This document shows positions 1-7,955 of a DNA stretch of 64,000 nt, piece after piece. The position numbers and the translations under genes are program-made. The stretch lies in contig NZ_JACWFE010000013.1 in NCBI RefSeq assembly GCF_019749375.1, forward strand, positions 186,001 through 250,000, written 5' to 3'. Every line of letters begins with the position of its first letter. The stretch's first letter is position 1. The DNA comes from Bacillus sp. S/N-304-OC-R1. GTDB taxonomy: Bacteria; Bacillota; Bacilli; Bacillales; Cytobacillaceae. The notes beneath the pieces were generated by a model that ran no database searches, was not told the origin of the DNA, and was given only the letters and a program-made list of their open reading frames with translations.

Positions 1-633
1 AAAAAAGAAGCTCACTTCTGGGTAAAAAACTTCCTCCAGCAAACGGCTTTAAACAGGGATGAATTAGGCAAAAAGCTTTACATGGAGCTAGTGCAGTGTC
101 TAGAGGGAAATAAAGAACTTAATCCTTCACTTCTCGTCCTTAGACTGACAGGTTATAAAAAAATCGGATTAACTCCATTGCAGGCTGCGGAGACTTTAAC
201 GATCGAATATGATAAATACCATATTCAATTTATTAGTCTTCTTCATTATATGCTTGAAAATATACAAACTAACCAAAAAGATTATCCTCTCCTAAGTATG
301 TTTATTTCTCATGAACAACAATCTTTCTCGTTAACTCAATCTGCACACAAAACATTTTCATTATTGAAAAAAGGTATAATGATTGAAGAGATTGTTTCCA
401 TCCGACGACTTAAGAGAAATACAATAGAGGACCATATTGTTGAAATTGCACTAAATATTAAGGAGTTTGATATTTCTTCCTTCGTTAGTGTAAATAAGCA
501 AAAATTAATAATAGAGGCATTTCAGAGAAGCTCGTCAAAACAGCTAAAATATATTCGCCAGTTAGTTCCCAGTGCAGACTATTTCGAAATACGTCTTACT
601 TTAAGTAGAGCGGGTGAGCAGAATGAAACTTGA
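1..633 (+). CDS. ypbB: YpbB family protein, C-terminal part (cut by window start)
   Basis: The reading frame is open from the first base, so the N-terminus lies outside the window; about 210 residues are visible against roughly 350 in the B. subtilis homologue. The family carries a C-terminal helix-turn-helix-like region and is always found just upstream of a short RecQ helicase. Here the stretch around residues 115-145 (ending ...RRLKRNTIEDHIVEIA) looks like a recognition helix of the RecQ-associated HTH type. The stop overlaps the start of recS by 11 bases, which implies translational coupling. Its molecular function is not established; identification rests on this C-terminal motif plus gene order. 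Confidence 0.8.
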   Translation, partial: KKEAHFWVKNFLQQTALNRDELGKKLYMELVQCLEGNKELNPSLLVLRLTGYKKIGLTPLQAAETLTIEYDKYHIQFISLLHYMLENIQTNQKDYPLLSMFISHEQQSFSLTQSAHKTFSLLKKGIMIEEIVSIRRLKRNTIEDHIVEIALNIKEFDISSFVSVNKQKLIIEAFQRSSSKQLKYIRQLVPSADYFEIRLTLSRAGEQNET

Positions 634-2128
634 AAAGCTACTACAGCAACACTTTAACTACACATCATTTAGAACAGGGCAAAAGGAAGTGATTTCATCT
701 TTATTAGAAGGAAATCATACAATAGCTATACTGCCAACTGGGACTGGTAAATCTTTATGCTATCAATTGCCTGGATATGCATTGAATGGACAAGTAATTA
801 TTATTTCACCTCTCTTATCTTTAATGCAGGATCAAGCTGAACAATTAATGATGAGAGGTGAGAAAAGAGTTATTGCATTTAATTCCTTTTTAACTTTTGA
901 AGAAAAGCAGCAAGCTTTATGGCAATTAAATAAATTTAAATTTATATTTATTTCACCTGAAATGCTTCGAATTGAACATGTCATGACTAGACTAAAAGAG
1001 CTTCAAATCGCACTGTTTGTCATAGATGAAGCGCACTGTATCTCACAGTGGGGCTATGAATTCAGACCAGATTATTTAAAGCTTGGAGAAGTTAGAGAAA
1101 AGTTGGGAAATCCTCTTACTCTTGCCTTAACTGCTACTGCCACACCTGAAGTGAAGGATGATATTATTGCTTCACTATGCTTAGAGAATTGGAATGAGTT
1201 CGTTTATTCTGTAGATCGGCCGAATATTTCATTATCCGTGGAATTAATAAATTCCTTTGAAGAAAAAAAGAATAGATTAATTGAATTAATAAAAACATTA
1301 AAAGGTTCAGGTATTATCTACTTTTCAAGTAAAAAAATGGCTGAACAGATGGCCATCCTTTTAAAGGGAAATGGAATAAAAAAGGCAGCAGCCTATCATG
1401 GGGGAATGGAACAGGAATCAAGAATTTTGATTCAGCAGCAGTTTATTCAGGATCAATTAGAGATCATTTGTGCAACAAGTGCATTTGGAATGGGAATTAA
1501 TAAGGATAATATTCGCTTTATTATTCATTTTCATATGCCACTTCAAATAGAGTCATATTTGCAGGAAATTGGCAGGGCTGGACGAGACGGCGGGAAAAGC
1601 CTCGCTGTATTGCTTTATTCCCCAGGAGATGAACAGCTCCCGTTTCAGCTCGCTGAAGGAGAGCTCCCTACTGAAAATCAGGTGAGCTGGCTGTTTAACT
1701 GGTTCTTAGACAATCCACAAGCTCTACAGAGATTAACAGATTATGAAGAAGAAATTAGAAGAATTTCCGGCCTTACCGACATTCAGTGGAGAATTATCGC
1801 TGACTTACTTCAAGGAATGGAAATGAATCAGCTTGAACATTCAATGAAGCAAATATATACGTTTATTCAAAAACGGCTAAATATTAAAAAGAAGAAAATT
1901 GAAGAAATGTATGATTGGACACAAATTTCAGAGTGCCGCAGAAAAAAAATCTTGAAGTATTTTAAAGAAGATAACACAATAGAGATAGAAGATTGCTGCG
2001 ACTATTGCGGCATTGATTATTCAAAATTTTATTCTTCTAATGATAGAAATAAGATGATAACTCATGAATTAGATATTAATTGGAAAGAACGTTTGAAAGA
2101 AATACTATTAAGCGAGCGAATGAAATGA
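623..2128 (+). CDS. recS: RecQ-family ATP-dependent DNA helicase (RecS/YpbC type)
   Basis: 3'-5' superfamily 2 DNA helicase of the short RecQ type used in recombination and fork repair. Visible motifs are Walker A PTGTGKS (residues 38-44), DEAH box (135-138), SAT-like motif ALTATATPE, and motif VI QEIGRAGRDG. A cysteine cluster (C-R-R-K then CCDYC) forms the RecQ zinc-binding region. About 501 residues with no HRDC domain, matching B. subtilis RecS (YpbC) rather than the longer RecQ (YocI). ATG at 623 is preferred because GGGTGA sits five bases upstream; an in-frame GTG at 614 has no good ribosome site. The stop overlaps the next gene as ATGA. Confidence 0.92.
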   Translation: MKLEKLLQQHFNYTSFRTGQKEVISSLLEGNHTIAILPTGTGKSLCYQLPGYALNGQVIIISPLLSLMQDQAEQLMMRGEKRVIAFNSFLTFEEKQQALWQLNKFKFIFISPEMLRIEHVMTRLKELQIALFVIDEAHCISQWGYEFRPDYLKLGEVREKLGNPLTLALTATATPEVKDDIIASLCLENWNEFVYSVDRPNISLSVELINSFEEKKNRLIELIKTLKGSGIIYFSSKKMAEQMAILLKGNGIKKAAAYHGGMEQESRILIQQQFIQDQLEIICATSAFGMGINKDNIRFIIHFHMPLQIESYLQEIGRAGRDGGKSLAVLLYSPGDEQLPFQLAEGELPTENQVSWLFNWFLDNPQALQRLTDYEEEIRRISGLTDIQWRIIADLLQGMEMNQLEHSMKQIYTFIQKRLNIKKKKIEEMYDWTQISECRRKKILKYFKEDNTIEIEDCCDYCGIDYSKFYSSNDRNKMITHELDINWKERLKEILLSERMK

Positions 2129-2736
2129 AAGATAAATATACTGGAATTATTAAAGAGCTTACAGAAAAAGAGCTGCTGTTTCATCTCTATTTAACACAAG
2201 CGATTCTATTTTTTATATCAATTATTTTAAGCATAATCTTATTTGACCGCATTTCTGACGTACTAAGCCTTTTTGAACTCAAAGATATTAATATTCTGCT
2301 TATCGGAGGAAGTGCGGGATTAGCGGTAGTTTTACTAGATCTTATTTTTATGAAGATACTCCCTCCGTCCTATTATGATGATGGAGGGTTAAATGAAAGA
2401 GTATTCCGTAATCGCGGTGTACTGCATATGGCGGTTATCGCAGCCATCGTAGCTTTTTGTGAAGAATTATTGTTTCGTGGAATCATACAGACCCATGTTG
2501 GTCTTGTTATTACCAGTCTAATTTTTGCGGTTATTCATTATCGTTATTTATTTAATTGGTTTTTGTTTTTAAATGTTGTTGTTTTAAGTTTTTTTATCGG
2601 CTATATTTTTTTTATAACAGAAAATTTATTCGTCACAATATTTATGCATTTTATTATTGATTTCTTACTAGGACTAAATATAAAATACCGACATAATAAA
2701 GGTTCCAAAAGGGAAACAGGAAGGGATGTTTCATGA
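2125..2736 (+). CDS. ypbD: CPBP family intramembrane metalloprotease YpbD
   Basis: Multi-pass membrane protein of the CPBP (CAAX protease / bacteriocin-processing) family. The family motif EELLFRG is near residues 112-118 and a later histidine lies in VIHYRYLF, with another in FMHFIIDF; these are the expected metal and catalytic positions. At least five hydrophobic segments are visible. About 203 residues. Start chosen at the ATG overlapping the recS stop (ATGA); an in-frame start 45 bases upstream would lie deep in recS. The substrate is unknown. It sits in the recS-ypbD-ypbE overlap chain, so it is probably co-transcribed with them. Confidence 0.87.
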   Translation: MKDKYTGIIKELTEKELLFHLYLTQAILFFISIILSIILFDRISDVLSLFELKDINILLIGGSAGLAVVLLDLIFMKILPPSYYDDGGLNERVFRNRGVLHMAVIAAIVAFCEELLFRGIIQTHVGLVITSLIFAVIHYRYLFNWFLFLNVVVLSFFIGYIFFITENLFVTIFMHFIIDFLLGLNIKYRHNKGSKRETGRDVS

Positions 2737-3413
2737 ATAAAGAAGGCCCTTATAGAGATCAAGCTGAACGCCTAAGAAAAAAGGTTGATCGCAAATGGGA
2801 AGCAGAACAATTCACAAATGGGAAAGAAGAATTACCACCAAGAAGCAGACTGCATCGTGAGAAAAGGAAGAAGAATAAATGGAAAGTAAAATATCCTGTT
2901 ATCCGTCTTCTTGCCTTATTATTTATTTTACTGCCTATCACAATATTTACTATGTATAACTATTTACAAAAGAATAGCTCTTCAGGGACTGAGAAGGCAA
3001 GTACTCAATCAGGATATGAAACAATAGGCTTTGAAGAGGAAAAAAGTGAAAAAGGAACGATTATTGAAGAAAGAGAAGAGGATGTAGGGAAATCTGACCA
3101 AACAGATAGAGATCAAAAAGAAGAAAAGGATCATGTAACCCCAGCACCTGAATCACCAGTTGTAAATCACGCCGATGATAAGAGTTCTGTCAAACTAGAT
3201 GAGAAAGTTGAAGAAGAACAAAAAGATAAAGCGAATGAGTCTAATAGTGAAGCTGAAGTGATCTATCATACTGTTAAAGCAAATGAAACGATGTTTCGAA
3301 TTGCCATGAAATATTACAATTCACAAGCAGGTATCGATATTATTAAAAAAGCTAACGGATTGAGTAGTAATGATATTCAAGCTGGACAAGTATTGAAAAT
3401 ACCAAAGAAATAG
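2733..3413 (+). CDS. ypbE: LysM domain membrane-anchored protein YpbE
   Basis: Bitopic protein with a charged, basic cytoplasmic N-terminus (residues 1-50), one transmembrane segment (about 54-75) and a long Glu/Lys/Ser-rich linker (80-175). A single C-terminal LysM domain (about 180-226, ending LKIPKK) should bind peptidoglycan glycan strands outside the membrane. About 226 residues, like the B. subtilis homologue. It starts within the ypbD stop (ATGA overlap) with an AGGAAGGGA ribosome site. The role is probably wall-associated, but no catalytic domain is visible. Confidence 0.86.
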   Translation: MNKEGPYRDQAERLRKKVDRKWEAEQFTNGKEELPPRSRLHREKRKKNKWKVKYPVIRLLALLFILLPITIFTMYNYLQKNSSSGTEKASTQSGYETIGFEEEKSEKGTIIEEREEDVGKSDQTDRDQKEEKDHVTPAPESPVVNHADDKSSVKLDEKVEEEQKDKANESNSEAEVIYHTVKANETMFRIAMKYYNSQAGIDIIKKANGLSSNDIQAGQVLKIPKK

Positions 3414-3513
3414 ATTCATATTCCCCAAACATATAATGCTGTACAAGCTCATACATTAAATAGAAAAGGAATAAGGACAATCCTTGACAAGTATGAGTGA
3501 ATGGAGGGGGAAT

Positions 3514-3972
3514 ATGGAGTCATCTATAACAATGCTAGATGACCGAACCGATCAAGCTACCCGGCAAATGCTGCAAAAGGTAGTAGAAAGGAAACGGAAA
3601 TTCGATAAATTAAAGCTACAGCATTTAATGACAATGTGGATTACAATTTTTTTGACTTTTTTTTACCTTTTATATATATATAAAACAGTTATGCAGCCTT
3701 ATTCCTTTTCATTTTCAGCGATGTTCTCGGTTTACGTGAATGAAAAAGCAAATTTATATTTCCTTGTTATCACAGTTGGATTATATGGGTTAATGAATTT
3801 ATTAAGAGAGAAAAGAGAAAAGGCAGAAAAAGAGTACCATGCTTTGCGCTGCGAAATTATTGATAAGAGCAAAGATTTATGGAAAAAAGAAGATGAATGG
3901 AAAAACAGGCATGTCGTATTTGAAATGATGAAGAAGAATTATGATATTAATTTATTTCATGAGAATAAATAG
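3514..3972 (+). CDS. ypbF: DUF2663 family membrane protein YpbF
   Basis: Small membrane protein of about 152 residues with two hydrophobic segments (about 37-58 and 84-103) separated by a short loop, and charged Lys/Glu-rich coiled ends. Start at ATG 3514 is supported by GGAGGGGG six bases upstream; an in-frame TTG at 3484 lacks such a site. Position after ypbE matches B. subtilis ypbF. The function is unknown. A bidirectional terminator follows immediately, separating it from the convergent cotJ operon. Confidence 0.82.
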   Translation: MESSITMLDDRTDQATRQMLQKVVERKRKFDKLKLQHLMTMWITIFLTFFYLLYIYKTVMQPYSFSFSAMFSVYVNEKANLYFLVITVGLYGLMNLLREKREKAEKEYHALRCEIIDKSKDLWKKEDEWKNRHVVFEMMKKNYDINLFHENK

Positions 3973-3975
3973 CTG

Positions 3976-4006
3976 AAAAAGAAGCAGTGATAGCTGCTTC
4001 TTTTTT
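3976..4006. terminator. Bidirectional terminator between ypbF and cotJC
   Basis: GAAGCAG/CTGCTTC stem with A-run before and T-run after, placed between two converging genes, so it can serve both strands. Confidence 0.85.
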
Positions 4007-4019
4007 AACTTCAGTAGTA

Positions 4020-4589
4020 TTAGAAGATTCTCTTTTTGCCTTGCTCATCCTTTAGAATTTCTACTGCTTCCCTAAAACGCTGAGAATGAATAATCTCTCT
4101 TTCTCTTAAAAAACGAAGTCCGTCATTTAAGTCCACATCATCACTCATATTGATAATCCATTGATAAGTAGCTCTCGCTTTTTCTTCTGCGGCAATATCT
4201 TCATATAAATCGGCTATCGGATCTCCCTTTGCTTGAATATATGTTGCTGTCCAGGGAACCCCGCCGGAATTTTCATAATATAATGCGTTGTCGTGATTTG
4301 CATAGTGAGCATCAAGGCCAGCAGCCTTCATTTGCTCAGGAGTTGCATCCTTAGTCAGCTTAAACACCATCGTCGCGATCATTTCTAAATGAGCAAATTC
4401 CTCAGTCCCTATATCCGTGAGCAGACCGATAATTTTGTCAGGGATTGTATATCTCTGATTTAAGTACCTTAAGGCTGCAGATAGTTCCCCATCGGCCCCC
4501 CCATATTGTTCAATTAAAAACTTTGCCAGCTTAGGATTACATGTACTTACCCGAACAGGATACTGCAATTTCTTTTCATAAACCCACAT
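4020..4589 (-). CDS. cotJC: Spore coat protein CotJC, manganese catalase-like
   Basis: About 189-residue ferritin-like four-helix protein of the Mn-catalase family that is assembled into the spore inner coat. It begins MWVYEKKLQYPV, a hallmark of CotJC. Glu and His residues in EFAHLE and in IAAEEKAR and IIHSQRF supply the dimetal ligands expected for the fold. The second in-frame ATG (4589) was chosen because the AAGGGGCGG site is too close to the first. Last gene of cotJABC; the family is made in the mother cell under SigE in B. subtilis. Confidence 0.93.
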   Translation of the reverse strand: MWVYEKKLQYPVRVSTCNPKLAKFLIEQYGGADGELSAALRYLNQRYTIPDKIIGLLTDIGTEEFAHLEMIATMVFKLTKDATPEQMKAAGLDAHYANHDNALYYENSGGVPWTATYIQAKGDPIADLYEDIAAEEKARATYQWIINMSDDVDLNDGLRFLREREIIHSQRFREAVEILKDEQGKKRIF

Positions 4590-4654
4590 AATCATTCCGC
4601 CCCTTCGTTTAAGTAAATTTCAAGTTAGTATAGATAAGTTAATTGCAGCACAGT

Positions 4655-4915
4655 CTAAACTTGCCATGGCCACGGTGCGTCGTCCCAGTTCCAAGGTTTG
4701 CCTGAATAGCTGTGGCCATATTGCATGAGCGGTCCAAATTGGCTTTCAAAGAGCTTCCTGATTTTCTTTCTTTCCTTCACATAGTGATTAAATTGATTGA
4801 TGGCATCTTCATCACCATTGTGAGTATCAAGGTATAAACTTAATTCAACTAAAACAAAATCAACTGCCTGAAGCTGTTCCAATAATTGATAGTACTCTGC
4901 TGGCATTTGCTTCAT
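4655..4915 (-). CDS. cotJB: Spore coat protein CotJB
   Basis: 86-residue coat protein, near identical in layout to B. subtilis CotJB: start MKQMPAEYYQ, middle LVELSLYLDTH, and the conserved aromatic end PWNWDDAPWPWQV. Its start codon overlaps the cotJA stop by four bases (ATGA), so the two are translated together. It is required with CotJA for CotJC assembly in the spore coat. Expression is expected in the mother cell; I could not identify a convincing SigE promoter. Confidence 0.93.
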   Translation of the reverse strand: MKQMPAEYYQLLEQLQAVDFVLVELSLYLDTHNGDEDAINQFNHYVKERKKIRKLFESQFGPLMQYGHSYSGKPWNWDDAPWPWQV

Positions 4916-5142
4916 GTTGAAGGTCCCTCCTTTGCCCTTTCATATGGACTATAATAAGGGTCATAGAATGCCTTCCATAAAGTTCCTGCTCGCAATGCTT
5001 CTATTGGAGTAAATTGAGGTAAATTAGGCGGCTGAAAGCCCATATAAAGATTTGGTGGGGTGGAATATGTTTTTACGACAATCGGTTTACAAGGATCAAA
5101 AGGACTGACATACGGATAGTAAGCCTTTTCTGGTGTAAACAT
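4912..5142 (-). CDS. cotJA: Spore coat associated protein CotJA
   Basis: 76-residue Pro/Tyr-rich coat protein, first gene of cotJABC. Repeated Pro-Pro and Pro-Tyr-Tyr motifs (PYVSPFDPCKP, YSTPPNLYMGFQPPN) are typical of CotJA. An AAGGAGGGATTGC ribosome site precedes the ATG. The operon is divergent from the CBS-domain gene, with about 136 bases between the two start codons that must hold both promoters. Confidence 0.92.
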   Translation of the reverse strand: MFTPEKAYYPYVSPFDPCKPIVVKTYSTPPNLYMGFQPPNLPQFTPIEALRAGTLWKAFYDPYYSPYERAKEGPST

Positions 5143-5278
5143 GCAATCCCTCCTTCTATATGCGTCATTTCATCCTATGACAAAATTTCTTCATTCATGT
5201 TACATTCGGAAGGGATTTTATCTCTTGCTGCAGAATAAAGTAATTAGAAACTGTAAATCATACTTTGAGGTGATACGA

Positions 5279-5911
5279 ATGTTTGTAAAAAGCGTTATGA
5301 TTCCTAAATTCTCTAGCTACACAATTGATCACGAAGCAACAATTAAAGAAACTCTAGATACATTAGAAAAACATCAAATTGATGGATTGCCAGTTCTAGA
5401 TGGCGATCACTATGTTGGAATGATTACTAGATATACAATTTATGAAAATTATTTTAACGCTGGACAAACAAAGGAAGATTTTATACAGAAGACGAAGGTT
5501 AAAGAAATTGCTACACATAAAGATCAATACCTCAAAGGGAATGAAATTTTTGAAAAAACACTTTTAAGTTTAAAAGACTTTCCTTTATTAGCAGTATTGG
5601 ATGAATCTAAGAATTTTTTAGGGGTAGTAACTCGCTTTGATGTGCTTGAACAATTTCAATCGGCATTCGGAATGAACAAACCGGGTGTCAGAATAGCTTT
5701 CACAGCTTCTGAAACAGAAGGAAGATTAGCAAGATTATCAGAAATTGCCCACCAATTTCATGAGCATATCATTTCCATTGTTACATTTGATGAAACAGAC
5801 AAGCTTGTCCGCAGAATCGTTATGAAGGTGGAAAAGAAAGACAACTTGCAAAAGTTTCTTCATAAGCTTGAGGATTCAGGATTCAGAATTCTCGATGTTT
5901 GCGAAGATTAA
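5279..5911 (+). CDS. CBS domain protein with C-terminal ACT-like domain (AcuB-like layout)
   Basis: Tandem CBS (Bateman) pair at about residues 1-55 and 75-130, giving an adenosine-nucleotide binding module. Each repeat shows the hydrophobic pattern QIDGLPVLDGDHYVGMIT and KDFPLLAVLDESKNFLGVVT. Residues 140-210 (GVRIAFTASETEGRLARLSEIA...) fit an ACT-like regulatory fold, the same order as B. subtilis AcuB. Start at ATG 5279 follows GAGGTGAT; an upstream in-frame start at 5141 would overlap cotJA. About 210 residues. AcuB normally sits with acuA/acuC, which are not here, so I leave it unnamed. The ligand is unknown. Confidence 0.8.
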   Translation: MFVKSVMIPKFSSYTIDHEATIKETLDTLEKHQIDGLPVLDGDHYVGMITRYTIYENYFNAGQTKEDFIQKTKVKEIATHKDQYLKGNEIFEKTLLSLKDFPLLAVLDESKNFLGVVTRFDVLEQFQSAFGMNKPGVRIAFTASETEGRLARLSEIAHQFHEHIISIVTFDETDKLVRRIVMKVEKKDNLQKFLHKLEDSGFRILDVCED

Positions 5912-5949
5912 TCAAGTGCCTCAACAATAATTATACGAGAAAAATGCAT

Positions 5950-5988
5950 AATCCCTCTCATACATATTTATGGGAGGGATTATTTTTG
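5950..5988 (+). terminator. Terminator of the CBS-domain gene
   Basis: AATCCCTC/GAGGGATT stem followed by TATTTTTG; 40 bases after the stop codon. Confidence 0.75.
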
Positions 5989-6154
5989 ATCAGAAAACAT
6001 GTCAGCTTTATTGGGGGTTATTGTATAATTTCAAATCTGAATTGGCAAACAGCTGTATTTTTCTGTTTTTCTTTTCTTTATGGTATTATTTCTATAGATT
6101 TTAAGGAACTTAAACTCGCAAAAGTATAGACATAAAAATGGTGGGGCAGGAGAC

Positions 6155-6943
6155 ATGATGATTTATGCAGTAACTTTATCTTTATTAATACTTGGTATTG
6201 GGCTTATTCTATTTATGTATAAAGAGGCTTTCGCTGACCGGGTTATTCGGCATAACCTTTTCTTTGAAGAATTTCCGGAAAGTTTTGGAGAAATCAAAAT
6301 CTTTTTTATTTCTGACATACATAAACGATTAATATCTGAAAAGCTAATTGAAGAAGTTCGTTCATTACACCCTAATATCGTTATTATTGGCGGTGATCTA
6401 GTTGAAAAAGGGGTGCCATTCCAAAGGGTTAAAGCAAATCTTGAAAAATTAAAATCACTCGGACCGGTATATTTTGTTTGGGGGAATAATGATTACGAAG
6501 TAGACTTTCGCAAGTTAGATACGCTGTTCTTGGACTGCGGAGTGAAAGTTTTGGATAATACGGCTGTTTCATTTGAGTCAGAAACTGGCGATCAATTGAT
6601 TCTATTAGGTGTTGATGATATGAGTAAAAGACGAGACCGGCTTGATTTAGCACTTTCGGACGCAGGGGAAACAGGATTTAGAGTGTTAGTAAGCCATAGC
6701 CCTGATATTATTAGGAAGCTTAAAGAAGACCATCGCATTCAATTAATTTTAAGCGGACATACGCATGGCGGGCAAATACATATTTTGGGCTACAGTCCTT
6801 ATGAAAAGGGAGGTATAAAAATACGAAAGGGTACGACATTATTAATAAGTAATGGTTATGGAACAACCGCTTTACCATTAAGATTAGGAGCAAAGGCAGA
6901 AACTCATGTCATAACTTTAAAAAAAGGGCAGAAGATCGGCTAA
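6155..6943 (+). CDS. ypbG: Membrane-anchored metallophosphoesterase YpbG
   Basis: Calcineurin-like phosphoesterase of about 262 residues with one N-terminal membrane anchor (residues 3-22). Metal-binding blocks are in order: FISDIHK (D-x-H), IIGGDLVEKG (GD), WGNNDYE (GNxD variant), a later SHSPD histidine, and LSGHTHGGQ (GHTH). Residue order matches YpbG/YkuE-type enzymes, whose substrates are poorly defined. The GGGGCAGGAG ribosome site supports ATG 6155. It is likely a monocistronic unit, with about 210 bases of upstream space after a terminator. Confidence 0.87.
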   Translation: MMIYAVTLSLLILGIGLILFMYKEAFADRVIRHNLFFEEFPESFGEIKIFFISDIHKRLISEKLIEEVRSLHPNIVIIGGDLVEKGVPFQRVKANLEKLKSLGPVYFVWGNNDYEVDFRKLDTLFLDCGVKVLDNTAVSFESETGDQLILLGVDDMSKRRDRLDLALSDAGETGFRVLVSHSPDIIRKLKEDHRIQLILSGHTHGGQIHILGYSPYEKGGIKIRKGTTLLISNGYGTTALPLRLGAKAETHVITLKKGQKIG

Positions 6944-7071
6944 CTCCCTCTTCTACAATATGGATGCAATGGTAAGATAAGCGCATAAGCTAAATAATTT
7001 AGACGACTCACCTTCTTTTGATTCTGTCATACACTAAATAAAAGAGTTGGTTCACGGCAGGGGGCAGTTAC

Positions 7072-7650
7072 ATGCGCTTAGAACGTTTAAATTATAATAA
7101 AATCAAAATATTTCTTACTCAAGATGACTTATCGGAAAGAGGACTGACGAAAGAAGATATTTGGAAGGATTCAATGAAATGGCATCAGCTGTTCCATGAT
7201 ATGCTGGAAGAGGCAAGTGTAGAATTCGGTGTCGAAATTCAAGGTTCTGTTGCAGTTGAAATCTTTTCAATGCATGCTCAAGGTATGATTATGATTGTAA
7301 CGATGGAGGAGCCTAATGACGAGGAATTACTTCAGGATGGCTTTATTGAAATGCAAGTTATTATGGATGGCAAAGAGGAAATCCTGTATGAATTAGACGA
7401 CTTAGAAAATGTCATTAGGTTAGCGAAATGCCTAGAAATCCACAAGATTACAAATGCAAGCCTATATAGGTATAATAATTACTATTATTTTCATCTAGCT
7501 AACCAACCTGCGGATGATATTAACAAGCTTGTGGCCATTTTATCAGAATACGGCAATCCGTCTATCGTAAGTATTCATGTGCTGATGGAATACGGATCTG
7601 AAATTATTAAAGATCAAGCTATTGAAAAGCTTACTTACTATTTTCAGTAA
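7072..7650 (+). CDS. mecB: Adaptor protein MecB/YpbH, MecA paralogue
   Basis: Clp adaptor of the MecA family, about 192 residues. The N-terminal substrate-binding domain begins MRLERLNYNKIKIFLTQDDL, with the MecA-type ERGLTKEDIW segment. An acidic linker (around residues 80-95, EEPNDEELLQDG) joins it to a C-terminal ClpC-binding domain of alternating strands. MecA/YpbH proteins deliver targets such as ComK to ClpCP. Position just upstream of gudB matches B. subtilis ypbH, which separates it from the mecA locus. Confidence 0.86.
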   Translation: MRLERLNYNKIKIFLTQDDLSERGLTKEDIWKDSMKWHQLFHDMLEEASVEFGVEIQGSVAVEIFSMHAQGMIMIVTMEEPNDEELLQDGFIEMQVIMDGKEEILYELDDLENVIRLAKCLEIHKITNASLYRYNNYYYFHLANQPADDINKLVAILSEYGNPSIVSIHVLMEYGSEIIKDQAIEKLTYYFQ

Positions 7651-7657
7651 GAAACAG

Positions 7658-7687
7658 ACGGAGGAGATTTTCTCCTCCGTTATATTT
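7658..7687 (+). terminator. Terminator of mecB
   Basis: Perfect ten-base stem ACGGAGGAGA/TCTCCTCCGT with a three-base loop and a weak TATATTT tail. Confidence 0.7.
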
Positions 7688-7878
7688 AAGTCTTTCTATT
7701 AAAAATAAATAATGATTTCTACCCGTATTGGGAAAAACAAAGGGAGAATATGAACATCGTTTCTAAACTGCTTATATACAATTTTGGTAAATATTTTTTC
7801 TGCCTTTTCCTTAATATTACAGAAGTGATAACGGTTACATATAATTATCAAAAAATGCGGAAAAAATTTTTTTCTATC

Positions 7879-7906
7879 TTGCATAAAATAATCAAAGGTG
7901 TATACT
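7879..7906 (+). promoter_or_regulatory. Candidate SigA promoter of gudB
   Basis: TTGCAT (-35), 16-base spacer, TATACT (-10), ending 49 bases before the gudB ATG. The remainder of the 305-base mecB-gudB gap is A/T-rich and shows nothing else beyond the mecB terminator. Confidence 0.6.
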
Positions 7907-7955
7907 ATTGCATGGAAGCGGACAACAAATGATAGGATTTCTAGGAGGTTTACAA

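Noticed and set aside
5142-5279. A possible SigE promoter for cotJ (GTCATA...CATATAGA, minus strand)
   Set aside because: The -10 is so close to the ribosome site that the transcript would start inside it.
5899-6129. A 76-codon + strand reading frame after the CBS gene
   Set aside because: It runs over the terminator hairpin and has no ribosome site or family resemblance.
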